Source of the DNA: CAVUBL01 sp963837945
GTDB lineage: Bacteria > Acidobacteriota > Thermoanaerobaculia > Multivoradales > DATKCC01
NCBI GenBank assembly: GCA_963837945.1
Contig: CAWIQD010000001.1
Location: 248,001 to 312,000, forward strand
Direction of reading: 5' to 3'
Length of the DNA: 64,000 bases
Below are positions 1 to 8,436 of the stretch, one piece after another. The position numbers and the translations under genes are program-made. The notes under the pieces were generated by a model. It was not told where the DNA came from and searched no databases. It was given only the letters and a program-made list of their open reading frames with translations. Position 1 is the stretch's first letter. Each line of letters begins with the position of its first letter.

Positions 1-90
1 AAGTGGACCCTGGCGCGCGGCGAGCGCAGGGCGGCGGCACGGGCCGTCGCGACGGCGGCGCCCGAGGGACCGAGCCCGCGCGACGCCTGA
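1..90 (+). CDS. C-terminal end of an unrecognised gene (partial)
   Basis: Reading from base 1 the frame stays open for 29 codons and ends at TGA 88-90. The tail is rich in Arg and Ala (it starts KWTLARGER) and ends in PSPRDA. The start lies outside the window. The tail shows no family motif, so no function can be given. The stop directly abuts the palindrome that begins at 90, as expected for an element lying just after a gene. It could also be a chance open frame in GC-rich DNA. Confidence 0.3.
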   Translation, partial: KWTLARGERRAAARAVATAAPEGPSPRDA

Positions 91-276
91 GAGCTTGTGA
101 ATGAATCGCCGACCTGCTCCGGGCGCCCCCGAATCACCGCTCGCGGCGTTACGCCTCCTCGACGTAGGCCCCGCTACGCCTGCGTCGGCGCGCCTTGCGA
201 GCGGCGCCCCGACCACCGCGCTCCGCGCGGCGGTGCCCGCGCCCTCGCGACGGCCGGAGATTTATTCACAAGCTCT
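90..276. repeat. Long imperfect palindrome (MITE-like intergenic element)
   Basis: The left arm AGAGCTTGTGAATGAAT (90-106) and the right arm ATTTATTCACAAGCTCT (260-276) are inverted copies of each other with one mismatch. Similarity continues inward in degenerate form (AATCgCCgaCC against AATCtCCggCC). The centre holds a shorter hairpin in which CGACGTAGG faces CCTGCGTCG. The whole unit could fold into one cruciform or RNA hairpin of about 187 nt. No coding sequence is evident inside. Possible identities are a MITE, a REP-like element, or a strong terminator or processing structure between the upstream gene and ftsB. No second copy was found in this window. Confidence 0.6.
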
Positions 277-288
277 GAGCTCGGCGGC

Positions 289-684
289 TCACTGGACCGG
301 GGACGGATCGGGCGGCGGGACGGCCGGCGAGCGCGACGGCAGCGGTGCTCGCGCGACGCCCGGAGCCGCCTCCGGCGCCGGGGCCTGGGGCAGCACCACC
401 ACCGTGTCACCGTCGCGGACCAAGCCGAGATCCTCGCGGGCGAGGCGCTCGAGGAGCACCGGATCGTGCCGCAGGCGCTCGATCCGGCGCTGGAGCTCCT
501 CGATCCGCGCCTGCGTCTGGTCGACCTTGCTCTGGAGCTCGGCCTGGTGCGCCCGCGCCCGGGCGAGGTCGTGATAGCTGCGGGCGCCGGCGACCGCCAG
601 CAGGAGAACGAGGAACAGGACCGCCGCCACCGTCACCGAGCGGACGGGGCGCCCTTCGCGGGAAGCGGCGGCCGTGGCGCTCAC
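289..684 (-). CDS. ftsB: Septum formation initiator FtsB/DivIC-like protein
   Basis: A 131-residue bitopic membrane protein. Residues about 10-30 form one transmembrane helix (TVAAVLFLVLLLAVAGA). A coiled coil follows (AELQSKVDQTQARIEELQRR), then the short DPVLLERLAREDLGLVRDGD segment typical of FtsB/DivIC, and then a Pro/Ala-rich tail. The family links FtsQ-FtsL to the divisome. The start is GTG at 684-682, overlapping the eno stop by 4 nt (GTGA), so the two are probably translationally coupled. An eno-ftsB pair is common in bacteria. The low-complexity tail of about 35 residues is longer than in E. coli FtsB. Confidence 0.85.
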   Translation of the reverse strand: MSATAAASREGRPVRSVTVAAVLFLVLLLAVAGARSYHDLARARAHQAELQSKVDQTQARIEELQRRIERLRHDPVLLERLAREDLGLVRDGDTVVVLPQAPAPEAAPGVARAPLPSRSPAVPPPDPSPVQ

Positions 685-1982
685 CCCTTCCAGCGCGGGA
701 AGGCGGCCGCCCCCGCGAAGGTGGCGGCTCCCTCCAGCTCCTCCTCGATCCGGAGCAGGCGGTTGTACTTCGAGACCCGGTCGCTGCGCGCCGGCGCGCC
801 GGTCTTGATCTGGCCGGCACGGGTGGCGACCGCCAGGTCGGCGATGGTGGTGTCGTTGGTCTCGCCGGAGCGGTGGCTGATCACGGTGGCGTAGCCGTTG
901 GTCCGCGCGAGCTCGACCGCCGCCAGGGTTTCGGTCACCGTGCCGATCTGGTTGAGCTTGACCAGCAAGGCGTTGGCCAGGCCGTCGGCGATGCCGCGGG
1001 CGAGGATCTCGGGGTTGGTGACGAAGAGATCGTCGCCGACCAGCTGCACCCGGGCGCCGAGCTCGTCGGTGAGCGCCTTCCACCCGGTGCGGTCGTCTTC
1101 CGAGAGGCCGTCCTCGATCGAGATCAGCGGGTAGGCGTCGAGCCACTCGCGGTAGAGCGCGATCAGGTCGCCGGCCTCGAGGCCCTCCTTCCCCTCGCCG
1201 GCGAGCGAGTAGGTCGCCTTCTTGCCGCGGCGCTTCTCCACCAGCTCGTTGGCCGCCACGTCGATCGCCACCGCCACCTGGCGGCCCGGCTTGTAGCCCG
1301 CCTTGTCGATCGCCTCGACCAGCAGGTCGAGAGCCTCCCGGTTGCTCCGGAGATTGGGCGCGAAGCCCCCCTCGTCACCGATGGCGCTCGAGAGCGACCG
1401 CGCGCGCAGGACCGTCTTGAGGGTGTGGTAGATCTCGACCGCGGCGCGCAGCGCCTCCGAGAAGCGCTCGAACCCGAGGGGCACGAGCATGAACTCCTGC
1501 ACGTCGACGTTGTTGTCGGCGTGGGCGCCCCCGTTGAGGACGTTGAGCTGGGGAACGGGAACCACGTTCGAGAGCGGGTTGCCCAGGTAGCTGTAGAGCG
1601 GCAGGCCGCAGGCGCAGGCGGCGGCCTTGGCCACCACCATCGAGGCCCCCAGGATGGCGTTCGCCCCGAGCCGGCTCTTGGTCTCGGTGCCGTCGAGCTC
1701 GATCAGGGCGCGGTCGATCAGCACCTGGTCGCGGGCGTCGCGGCCCCGGAGCGCCGCGGCGATCTCCCCCTTGACGTTCTCCACCGCCTCGGCGACTCCC
1801 TTGCCCAGGTAGCGCTTGCCTCCGTCGCGCAGCTCCAGGGCTTCCCGGCTGCCGGTCGAGGCGCCCGAGGGAACGGCGGCCCGGCCCCAGGCGCCGCCCT
1901 CGAGGAAGCACTCCACTTCGAGGGTCGGGTTGCCGCGGGAGTCGAGGATCTCTCGGGCGTGGATCTGGTCGATTTCGAACAT
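681..1982 (-). CDS. eno: Enolase (phosphopyruvate hydratase)
   Basis: Interconverts 2-phosphoglycerate and phosphoenolpyruvate in cytoplasmic glycolysis and gluconeogenesis. The 433 residues match the usual family length. Visible signatures are the N-terminal AREILDSRGNPTLEVE, the metal-binding loop SAIGDEGGFAPNL, SIEDGLSEDD, VGDDLFVTN, LLVKLNQIGT with the catalytic Lys, and ISHRSGETND. ATG at 1982-1980 follows an AGAGGAG ribosome-binding site. It is the first gene of the eno-ftsB pair and is divergent from the lipoprotein hydrolase at about 2021. All catalytic motifs appear intact. Confidence 0.97.
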   Translation of the reverse strand: MFEIDQIHAREILDSRGNPTLEVECFLEGGAWGRAAVPSGASTGSREALELRDGGKRYLGKGVAEAVENVKGEIAAALRGRDARDQVLIDRALIELDGTETKSRLGANAILGASMVVAKAAACACGLPLYSYLGNPLSNVVPVPQLNVLNGGAHADNNVDVQEFMLVPLGFERFSEALRAAVEIYHTLKTVLRARSLSSAIGDEGGFAPNLRSNREALDLLVEAIDKAGYKPGRQVAVAIDVAANELVEKRRGKKATYSLAGEGKEGLEAGDLIALYREWLDAYPLISIEDGLSEDDRTGWKALTDELGARVQLVGDDLFVTNPEILARGIADGLANALLVKLNQIGTVTETLAAVELARTNGYATVISHRSGETNDTTIADLAVATRAGQIKTGAPARSDRVSKYNRLLRIEEELEGAATFAGAAAFPRWKG

Positions 1983-2020
1983 CGGAGCTCCTCTGTCGGA
2001 TCGGTCGGTTTCGGTAGAGT

Positions 2021-3457
2021 GTGCCGGGGAGGCTCCAACCGTTGAGCGATTATACGGGCAGGTCGAAGGGAATCGATGGGCGCGCCCGGGGCGCGGCACT
2101 GCTCGCGGCGGTTGTCGTCGCCGCGCTGCTCGCCGGGTGCGGGGCCGGCGAGGCGGCGAAGCCCGGCCCGCCACCGCGGCCGAACGTCGTCATGGTGCTG
2201 GTCGACACCCTGCGGGCGCAGAGTCTCGGGCTCTACGGCTACGAGCGGCCGACCGCGCCCCATCTCGCGGCCTTCGCCCGGCGGGGCTACCTGTTCGAGA
2301 ACGTCCACACGCAGGCGCCCTGCACCTACCCGTCGGTCAACTCGATCTTCACCAGCCGGCCGCCCCTCGACTTCGTCGGGCAGCCGGACGGCCGGATCGG
2401 GATCCCGGAGGGCGTCCCCACCCTCGCCGGGATCCTCCGCGATCACGGTTATTCGACCGCCGCGATCTCGGCCAGCCCGGTCGTGCGCCGGAGCCCCAGC
2501 CAGTTCAACAAGCACGGCGGCTTCGACCGGGGCTTCGACCGCTTCAACGAGGGTTGCGGCTGGAGCCCCGCGGCCTGCCTCGGCCGGCGGGTCCAGCGGA
2601 TGGTGCCGCGCCTGCCGGAGCCGTTCTTCCTCTACCTCCACTACATGGACGTCCACGGCCCCTACCGGCCGCCCGAAACCTGGCCGCGGAAGTTCGCGAC
2701 CGGCCCGTTCACCGGCTCCGAGGCGGTCGGAAACGGCGACCCCAACCCATTCAACCTCCTCCTCACCCAGGGCGCCGACCCGGACTCGCTCCCGGAGGGC
2801 GAGGTCGACCACCTGCGGGACCTCTACGACGAGGAGATCGCCTACTTCGACTTCCAGTTCCAGCGGCTGGTCGACGAGCTCGAGTCCCGAGGCCTGCTCG
2901 AGCGGACCCTGTTCGTCTTCCTCGCCGACCACGGCGAGGAGTTCCTCGAGCACGGCGGTCTCAAGCACTGCCACAGCGTCTGGGACACCGAGCTCCGGAC
3001 GCCGCTCATCGTACGCCTGCCGCCGGGGCTCGAGAGCGCGCCGCCGCGGCGCATCGCAGTCCAGGCCGCGAACCTCGACGTCCTGCCGACGATCCTCGAC
3101 TACCTGCGGATCGAGCCGCCGGCGAACGCGGTCGGCACGAGCCTGCGGCCCGCGATCGAGCACGGCCGGTCGGTCCACCCGGCGGTCTTCTCCGGCTGGG
3201 GAGGCCTGCGGGCGGCGGTCGGCGATCGCTACAAGCTCATCCTGCGCCTGGGCAACGGCGAGCGCCAGCTCTACGACCTGCGCTCGGACCCCGGCGAGAC
3301 CCGAAACGTGCTCGCCGAGCATCCCCGCGAGGCCGAGCGCCTCGGCCGCCAGCTCGCCCACTGGGTGCGCGACGTCGAGGGCGTCGGCCGGGAGGGCGCC
3401 GCCCGCCGCGACGACAAGGCGCTCCAGCAGCTCCGGAGCCTCGGCTACCTCCAGTAA
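2021..3457 (+). CDS. Lipoprotein of the sulfatase/alkaline phosphatase superfamily
   Basis: Up to 478 residues. The N-terminus has a lipoprotein signal (ALLAAVVVAALLAGCG) with Cys as the lipidation site, so the enzyme should be anchored outside the cytoplasm. The superfamily core is clear: NVVMVLVDTLRAQSLGLYGY, the metal site FLADHGEEFLEHGG, and a C-terminus ending LQQLRSLGYLQ. At the nucleophile position the sequence reads CTYPSVNS. The residue two before Pro is Thr, not the Cys/Ser of CxPxR sulfatases, so formylglycine chemistry is doubtful and a phosphatase or phosphotransferase activity is possible. The longest frame starts at GTG 2021. TTG 2042, nine nt after GGGGAGG, is the better-supported start. 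Confidence 0.8.
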   Translation: MPGRLQPLSDYTGRSKGIDGRARGAALLAAVVVAALLAGCGAGEAAKPGPPPRPNVVMVLVDTLRAQSLGLYGYERPTAPHLAAFARRGYLFENVHTQAPCTYPSVNSIFTSRPPLDFVGQPDGRIGIPEGVPTLAGILRDHGYSTAAISASPVVRRSPSQFNKHGGFDRGFDRFNEGCGWSPAACLGRRVQRMVPRLPEPFFLYLHYMDVHGPYRPPETWPRKFATGPFTGSEAVGNGDPNPFNLLLTQGADPDSLPEGEVDHLRDLYDEEIAYFDFQFQRLVDELESRGLLERTLFVFLADHGEEFLEHGGLKHCHSVWDTELRTPLIVRLPPGLESAPPRRIAVQAANLDVLPTILDYLRIEPPANAVGTSLRPAIEHGRSVHPAVFSGWGGLRAAVGDRYKLILRLGNGERQLYDLRSDPGETRNVLAEHPREAERLGRQLAHWVRDVEGVGREGAARRDDKALQQLRSLGYLQ

Positions 3458-3479
3458 GCCCCCTGAGCCCCAGCCGGTC

Positions 3480-3508
3480 TTGACAGCCCGGGCGCCGCGT
3501 GCGAGGAT
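3480..3508 (+). promoter_or_regulatory. Sigma-70-like promoter for tRNA-fMet
   Basis: A consensus -35 TTGACA (3480-3485) lies 17 nt before GAGGAT (3503-3508), a moderate -10. Transcription would begin about 30 nt before the mature tRNA. Confidence 0.6.
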
Positions 3509-3546
3509 CATTGCCCGCCCGAGAGCGGGCGGTTGACAAACGGTGA

Positions 3547-3623
<77 letters not shown>

Positions 3624-3627
3624 ATCT

Positions 3628-5280
3628 TCAGAGACGAACGGCCGCGCTCGACGAGCGCGGCCGTTTTTTCGTTGGCGGCGCCGGCCACCTCACCTTCTCC
3701 GAGCCCCTCCGCACCCAGTAGCCGCGGTACTGGACGTAGCCGTTGGCGCGCAGGGTGTCGCTCCAGTCCTTGCCGTCCGGGCGCCAGGTCTGGAAGACCA
3801 GGTCGGGCCGGTGGGCCACCAGGGCGTGGAGGTAGCCGAGCTTCACGTGGCCGGGGCGGGCGAGGCGGAAGCTCTCGGGCGTCAGGCGGATCGACGGTGG
3901 CTGGCGGGCGACCCAGCGGTCGTTGTAGCCCAGCATGTCGACCAGCTCCCAGGTCGAGAAGTAGGCCGGGATGCCGGCCCAGACGACCGCCACCCGGGCG
4001 TCGGGAGCGAGCCAGCCGGCGTGCTCGAGCGCCAGGGTCTGGCGCACGAAGCGGCGCTGGCCCCCGACGTTGAGCGGCAGGTCGCTCACCGACAGGCGTC
4101 GCCAGCCGGCGCCGTTCCACAGGCCGTCGGCCAGGATCAGCAGCGCCAGGGTCCCCACCACGGCCGCCGCCCGCCCCGCCCGCCTCGCCCCACTCCGGCC
4201 GTCCGCCGCGAGCGCGGCGAGGCCTCGGTCGAGGACCGCGTTGAAGAGCACGAAGACGAGCGGCACGACGTAGCAGACGAACCGGTTGGCGCCGACTCGC
4301 TGCCACTCCCAGGCATCGCCTCCGACGTAGATCGAGTAGGCGAAGTAGGCGAGGACGACCGCCGCCGGGAGCAGGACGCGCCGGTCCCGCCGGGCGAGGA
4401 AGCCGACGCCCACGCCGATCGCGGCCAAGGGCGCGGCGAGCGGCGCGGCGAAGCGCCAGAAGGCCCACGCTCCGCGGAGCAGGCGCACCTCGAGAGGGAT
4501 CCCGGAGAGCTTCAGGTAGTAGGTGTTGGGCAACAGGTCGCCGTAGTAGAGCCAGCGGAAGAGCTCGTAGCCGCCGATCGCGGCGCCGAGGAGCGCCAGC
4601 CCCGCCCCCCAGCTCCGGGCCCGCGAGCGGGTGAGCCCCCCGTGGAGCGCCACCCAGCCGAGGGCGAGGACCACGAGGACTGCCATGTCCATGCGCACCA
4701 GGTAGGCCGCCGCCAGCACCGCGCAGAGGGCGATCTCGCGCCGTTCTCCCCGGGAGGTGATCGACAGGGCCAGGTCGACGGCGAGGACCACCAGCAGCGC
4801 CTGGAGACCGGACTCCATGCCCTGGAGCGCCCAGTGGTCCAGCGGGTAGTAGAAGGCGGTCAGCGCGGCGGCCGGCAGCCAGCTCCTCGCGCCGGAGCCC
4901 GCCGAGAAGGAGAAGTGGCGCAGCATCAGGCGACGGACCGCCAGCACGTCGAGGACCAGGATCGCGTGCGACAGGAGCTGGACCACGAGGCTGGTCTTCT
5001 GGAGCCCGATCGGCAGCAGGTGGACCGGGACCATCAGGAAGGTCCAGAGGGGACAGGTGAAGCCTTCGACCGGCCGGCCGTAGCGCGCCCAGGCGAGACC
5101 GTGGCCCTCGACCAGATTCCGGGCGTAGGTCATCGAGATCATCGCGTCGTCGAACAGGCTGAAGGTGCGGACCCCTCCGGCCTCGAACGACGTGCGCCAG
5201 ATGAACCAGCCGCCCCAGGCGACGAAGAGGGCGACGAGCACGACGAGCGCCGCCGGCAGCCTCCTGCCCGGCCCCCTCAG
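3628..5280 (-). CDS. Polytopic membrane glycosyltransferase-like protein
   Basis: About 550 residues with roughly ten hydrophobic helices. Near the N-terminus the motif DDAMISMTYARNLVEGHG, followed by PVEGFTCPLWT, resembles the extracytoplasmic acidic loop of polyprenyl-phosphate-sugar-dependent glycosyltransferases (GT-C fold). The protein at 12214-13758 shares this region (PPDDMFITFRYAWNLAHGHG), so the two look like paralogues. The reading frame has no ATG or GTG near the expected start. A CTG at 5280-5278 overlaps the MFS stop codon (CTGA) and directly precedes RGPGRRLPAALVV, so the start is uncertain. The acceptor and sugar are unknown. The last residues are encoded by the tRNA-fMet terminator hairpin. 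Confidence 0.7.
   Translation of the reverse strand: MRGPGRRLPAALVVLVALFVAWGGWFIWRTSFEAGGVRTFSLFDDAMISMTYARNLVEGHGLAWARYGRPVEGFTCPLWTFLMVPVHLLPIGLQKTSLVVQLLSHAILVLDVLAVRRLMLRHFSFSAGSGARSWLPAAALTAFYYPLDHWALQGMESGLQALLVVLAVDLALSITSRGERREIALCAVLAAAYLVRMDMAVLVVLALGWVALHGGLTRSRARSWGAGLALLGAAIGGYELFRWLYYGDLLPNTYYLKLSGIPLEVRLLRGAWAFWRFAAPLAAPLAAIGVGVGFLARRDRRVLLPAAVVLAYFAYSIYVGGDAWEWQRVGANRFVCYVVPLVFVLFNAVLDRGLAALAADGRSGARRAGRAAAVVGTLALLILADGLWNGAGWRRLSVSDLPLNVGGQRRFVRQTLALEHAGWLAPDARVAVVWAGIPAYFSTWELVDMLGYNDRWVARQPPSIRLTPESFRLARPGHVKLGYLHALVAHRPDLVFQTWRPDGKDWSDTLRANGYVQYRGYWVRRGSEKVRWPAPPTKKRPRSSSAAVRL
3638..3668 (+). terminator. Intrinsic terminator after tRNA-fMet
   Basis: A perfect 12-bp stem (ACGGCCGCGCTC / GAGCGCGGCCGT) with a GAC loop is followed by a T run (TTTTTT). 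It lies inside the 3' coding end of the oppositely oriented membrane glycosyltransferase gene. Confidence 0.9.
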
Positions 5281-6590
5281 AGGCCCTCCTTCTCCGCCCC
5301 GAGCTCCCCTTCGGCGCCGGCGCGCCCCCGGCGGCCGAGAGGCCGCACCCGCAGCCCGAGCACGAACACGCCCACCATGATCGCGGCGCCGATCCAGAAC
5401 GGCGTCGGCACGCCCAGATCGCGGAAGGCGAGGCCCGCCCAAATCGGGCCGATCACCCGCGAGATGCCACCGAAGGCCTGTTGCACGCCCAGGGTCTGGC
5501 CGGTCTCGCGCCAGCGCGCCCGACCGGAGATCTGCGACGTCGTGGCGGGAAACAGGAGGGCCGTGCCGACCGGGACGAAGGAGGTCGCGAGCGCCAGCAC
5601 CACCAGGCTCCAGGGCATCGCGAGGTCGGCCTCTCCGGCGAACGAGATCGCCACCAGGCCGGCGGCGAGCGAAAGCGCGCCGACGCGCAGGGTCCGGACC
5701 TCGCCCAGCCAGCTCACGACCGGCCCCAGGATCGCGGCCCGCATGACGAACGAGAGGCCGCCGACATAGGTGTAGAACCAGCCGATCGTGCGGTCGGTCG
5801 CCCCGAACTGGCGCTCGAGAAAGAGGGCGACCACGCTGTTCATGGCCATGAAGGCCATCATCCCAAGCGCGTAGATGAAGATCAGCGAATGGATCTCCTC
5901 GCCCGGGTGCGTGAGCACGCGGACGAGGGCCTGGCGGATCGAGCGCGCCTCCCCTTCCTCGGGGCCGGCCTCCCCTTCCGGCTCGGTCCTCTCGGGCTCG
6001 GGCAGCAGGAACCAGGCGAAGGCCGCGTTGGCCAGGCAGAGCCCGGCCGCGAGATAGCCCGGAGCCGACTCCCCCCAGTGGGCGGCCAGCGAGCCGAGCG
6101 CCGGCCCCAGCGTGACCCCGGCGCTGGTGGCCGCCGAGATCCAGCCCAGCGCCTTGGCCCGCTCCCCGCGCGCTACGACGTCGCTGACGTAGGCCTGGAC
6201 CACGCCGGTCGTGCCGCCGCCGGCGCCCTGGATCAGGCGCGAGGCGAAGAGCAGCCAGAGCCCGAGGTGCGGCCCGCCGAAGGCGGTCTCGCGACCGACG
6301 TCGGAAAGGCCGCTCGCGACGCCGAACAGGACGAAGGCGGCCGCCGAGGCGGCGAGGCCGACGATGATCATCGGGCGCCGGCCGAAGCGGTCGGAAGCGC
6401 GCCCCCAGAAGGGCGAGGTCAGGAGCTGGGCCAGGGCGAAGGCGGCGACCAGCAGGGTGACCACCACCGGGTCCGCCCCCAGCCGCTCGGCGTAGAAGGG
6501 CAGCAGGGGCAAGACCATCAGGAAGCCGATCATGTCGATGAAGACGGTCCCCATGAGGACCGAGAGCTTCGCCACCTCGCTACGTTGCAT
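5277..6590 (-). CDS. Major facilitator superfamily transporter, TetA-like
   Basis: 437 residues with 12 predicted helices. The N-terminal half has TVFIDMIGFLMVLPLLPFY, and loop 2-3 has WGRASDRFGRRPMIIVG, the classic MFS motif A (GxxSDRxGRR). A second cluster near LIQGAGGGTTGVVQAYVSD resembles motif C of drug:proton antiporters. The closest resemblance is the DHA1/TetA-type efflux group, but the substrate cannot be read from sequence. The start ATG (6590-6588) abuts the stop of the ABC permease (6591), so the genes probably share a transcript with the importer and the membrane protein downstream. Confidence 0.85.
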   Translation of the reverse strand: MQRSEVAKLSVLMGTVFIDMIGFLMVLPLLPFYAERLGADPVVVTLLVAAFALAQLLTSPFWGRASDRFGRRPMIIVGLAASAAAFVLFGVASGLSDVGRETAFGGPHLGLWLLFASRLIQGAGGGTTGVVQAYVSDVVARGERAKALGWISAATSAGVTLGPALGSLAAHWGESAPGYLAAGLCLANAAFAWFLLPEPERTEPEGEAGPEEGEARSIRQALVRVLTHPGEEIHSLIFIYALGMMAFMAMNSVVALFLERQFGATDRTIGWFYTYVGGLSFVMRAAILGPVVSWLGEVRTLRVGALSLAAGLVAISFAGEADLAMPWSLVVLALATSFVPVGTALLFPATTSQISGRARWRETGQTLGVQQAFGGISRVIGPIWAGLAFRDLGVPTPFWIGAAIMVGVFVLGLRVRPLGRRGRAGAEGELGAEKEGL

Positions 6591-8405
6591 CTAGGCGGCC
6601 CTGCCTTCCTCGCCCCAGACCAGGAAGGCGGTGGCGCTCACCGCTCCGAGGAGCACGCCGTACACCGCGGCCGCGCCCAGGTCCTGGACCCGGAGGCTCG
6701 ACAGGATCTCCATCGAGATCGGCCGGTTCTCCAGGGTGTAGAGGACCACCGAGGTCACGAAGTCGCCGAGACCGGTGATGAAGGCGAGGCTCGCGCCGGC
6801 GGCGAGCGCCGGCCGCAGCAGCGGCAGCACCACCCGGCGCAAGGTGCGCCAGCGGCCGGCGCCGAGCGACGAGGCCGCCTCCTCGAGAGCGGGGTCGATC
6901 TGGGTCAGCCCGGCGACCGCCGAGCGGCCGGTCAGCGGGAGGCTCCGGACCAGGTAGGCCATCGGCAGGATCCAGGGCGTGCCCACCAGGACGAAGCGCC
7001 CGAGCCAGGGCGAGCGCACGCTGAAGGCGGTGGCGAGCGCGATCGCGAAGACCGTTCCGGGGATCGCCCAGGGCAGGGCGAGGAGCCCTTCGAGCGCCCG
7101 TCCGAGGAGGCCTTCGCCCTTCGCCGTGGCGCTCCGCCCGCGGCCCCGGAGCCGGGCCGACGAGCGCGCCGCCGCCACCCCCAGGGCGAGGGCGCCGGCG
7201 GTGGCGGCGGCCGCCATCCAGAGCGAGCTCACGACCGGCCGCAGACGCGCCGGATCGGCCAGGAGCGCCCGGTAGTTCGAGAGGTCGAGCACCGGCGGCA
7301 CCGCCTCGGCCGTCCAGGTGCCGGGCGGCACCAGCGAGATCACGAGCAGGGTCGCGTGCGGGAGCAGGAGCACCACGGCGAAGAGCCATCCGCCGGCCGC
7401 GGCGGCCCAGCGCCCGGCCCGCGAGACGATCCGCCGCCGCGCCGGCGCCACGCCGCGGACCGAGCCGCCCGAGAACGAGAGCCCCCCCATCCGGGTCAGG
7501 AGCCAGAGCCCGGCCAGGGCGACCACCGCCAGGGTGATCGTCTCGACCTGCGCCGCCAGGTCGTCGCCGTTGAGCTTCGAGGCGGTGATCTGGGTGGTCA
7601 TCACCCGGAAGGAGCCGCCGAAGATGTAGGGCGCCGAGAACGAGGCGAGCGCGGTCATGAAGGTGAGCAGTGCCGCCCCGGCGAGCGCCGGCCGGAGCAT
7701 CGGCAGGGTCACCCGCACGAGGGTGCGCAGCCGCCTCGCCCCGAGGCTCGCCGCCGCCTCCTGGTGGGCCGGGTCGAGGCCCGCGATCCCGGCGCGGGTG
7801 AAGAGGTAGAAGTAGACGTACATCGAGTACGCGTGGACCAGCAGGATCGCGCCGGGGCCCGCCAGGTGCCAGGGCGCGCTCTCGAGGCCGGCGAGCGCCC
7901 GGACGCCCCGGCTGACGAAGCCGCTCTCGCCGTAGAGGAAGAGGAAGGCGATGACGCCGACGAGCGGCGGCAGGGCGACCGGCAGGGCGACCAGGGCGCC
8001 GAGCAGGCGGCGGCCCGGGAACTCGGTGCGCTCGAAGAGGAAGGCGAGCGGCACGCCGACCGCCGCCGCGAGGCCCACCGAGGCGACCGAGATCCAGAGG
8101 CTCCGCCACAGCGCGAGCCACTCGTCCGGCCGGTGGACGAAGGCGGCGAAGCCGGCGAGCGTCCAACCGCCCCGGTCGCGGAGCGCCTCGCCCAGGGTGA
8201 CGAGCAGCGGGTAGCCGACCAGCCAGGCGAGGAGGGCAGCGAGGGCGCCCCCGACGAGGAGGCCGCGCCAGTGGACCGTCAACCGGTCACCGAGGTCGAA
8301 GGCGTCCTCCTGCTCGTGGGTCACGACGGTGGCGGCGGCCCGCACCCGGCGAATCGCCTCCGGGGACGGGGATGGGCGTTGCAGAGGGGACTCTACCATC
8401 GGCAC
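6591..8405 (-). CDS. ABC importer permease, two fused domains (FbpB/iron-type)
   Basis: 604 residues with two tandem permease domains. Each has an EAA loop that contacts the ATPase: HQEAAASLGARRLRTLVRV in the first half and ALEEAASSLGAGRWRTLRRV in the second. This layout fits ferric iron, thiamine or phosphonate importers. GTG 8405 follows GGGGAGGG. Residues about 15-50 (AIRRV...VTHEQEDAFDLGDR...WRG) are not permease-like. They match the H-loop region of the neighbouring ATPase, so the 5' end of this gene is a captured fragment of the ATPase gene. A TTG at about 8287, within LTVHWRG, could be the ancestral start. The matching ATPase and binding protein genes lie at 10010-12176. Confidence 0.85.
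   Translation of the reverse strand: MPMVESPLQRPSPSPEAIRRVRAAATVVTHEQEDAFDLGDRLTVHWRGLLVGGALAALLAWLVGYPLLVTLGEALRDRGGWTLAGFAAFVHRPDEWLALWRSLWISVASVGLAAAVGVPLAFLFERTEFPGRRLLGALVALPVALPPLVGVIAFLFLYGESGFVSRGVRALAGLESAPWHLAGPGAILLVHAYSMYVYFYLFTRAGIAGLDPAHQEAAASLGARRLRTLVRVTLPMLRPALAGAALLTFMTALASFSAPYIFGGSFRVMTTQITASKLNGDDLAAQVETITLAVVALAGLWLLTRMGGLSFSGGSVRGVAPARRRIVSRAGRWAAAAGGWLFAVVLLLPHATLLVISLVPPGTWTAEAVPPVLDLSNYRALLADPARLRPVVSSLWMAAAATAGALALGVAAARSSARLRGRGRSATAKGEGLLGRALEGLLALPWAIPGTVFAIALATAFSVRSPWLGRFVLVGTPWILPMAYLVRSLPLTGRSAVAGLTQIDPALEEAASSLGAGRWRTLRRVVLPLLRPALAAGASLAFITGLGDFVTSVVLYTLENRPISMEILSSLRVQDLGAAAVYGVLLGAVSATAFLVWGEEGRAA
8261..8360 (-). repeat. 100-bp copy of an internal segment of the ABC ATPase gene
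   Basis: Positions 8261-8360 align without gaps to 10501-10600 inside the ATPase gene. By my own count 79 of 100 bases are identical and the reading frame is kept. The copied stretch encodes the H-loop (VTHEQE) and the following LGDR segment. It now forms the N-terminal coding region of the permease gene. Confidence 0.85.
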
Positions 8406-8436
8406 CGGGCCCTCCCCGATCCTCTACACTTCGCGG

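Noticed and set aside
2021..3457. Formylglycine-dependent sulfatase
   Set aside because: The CxPxR maturation motif is absent and the aligned residue is Thr.
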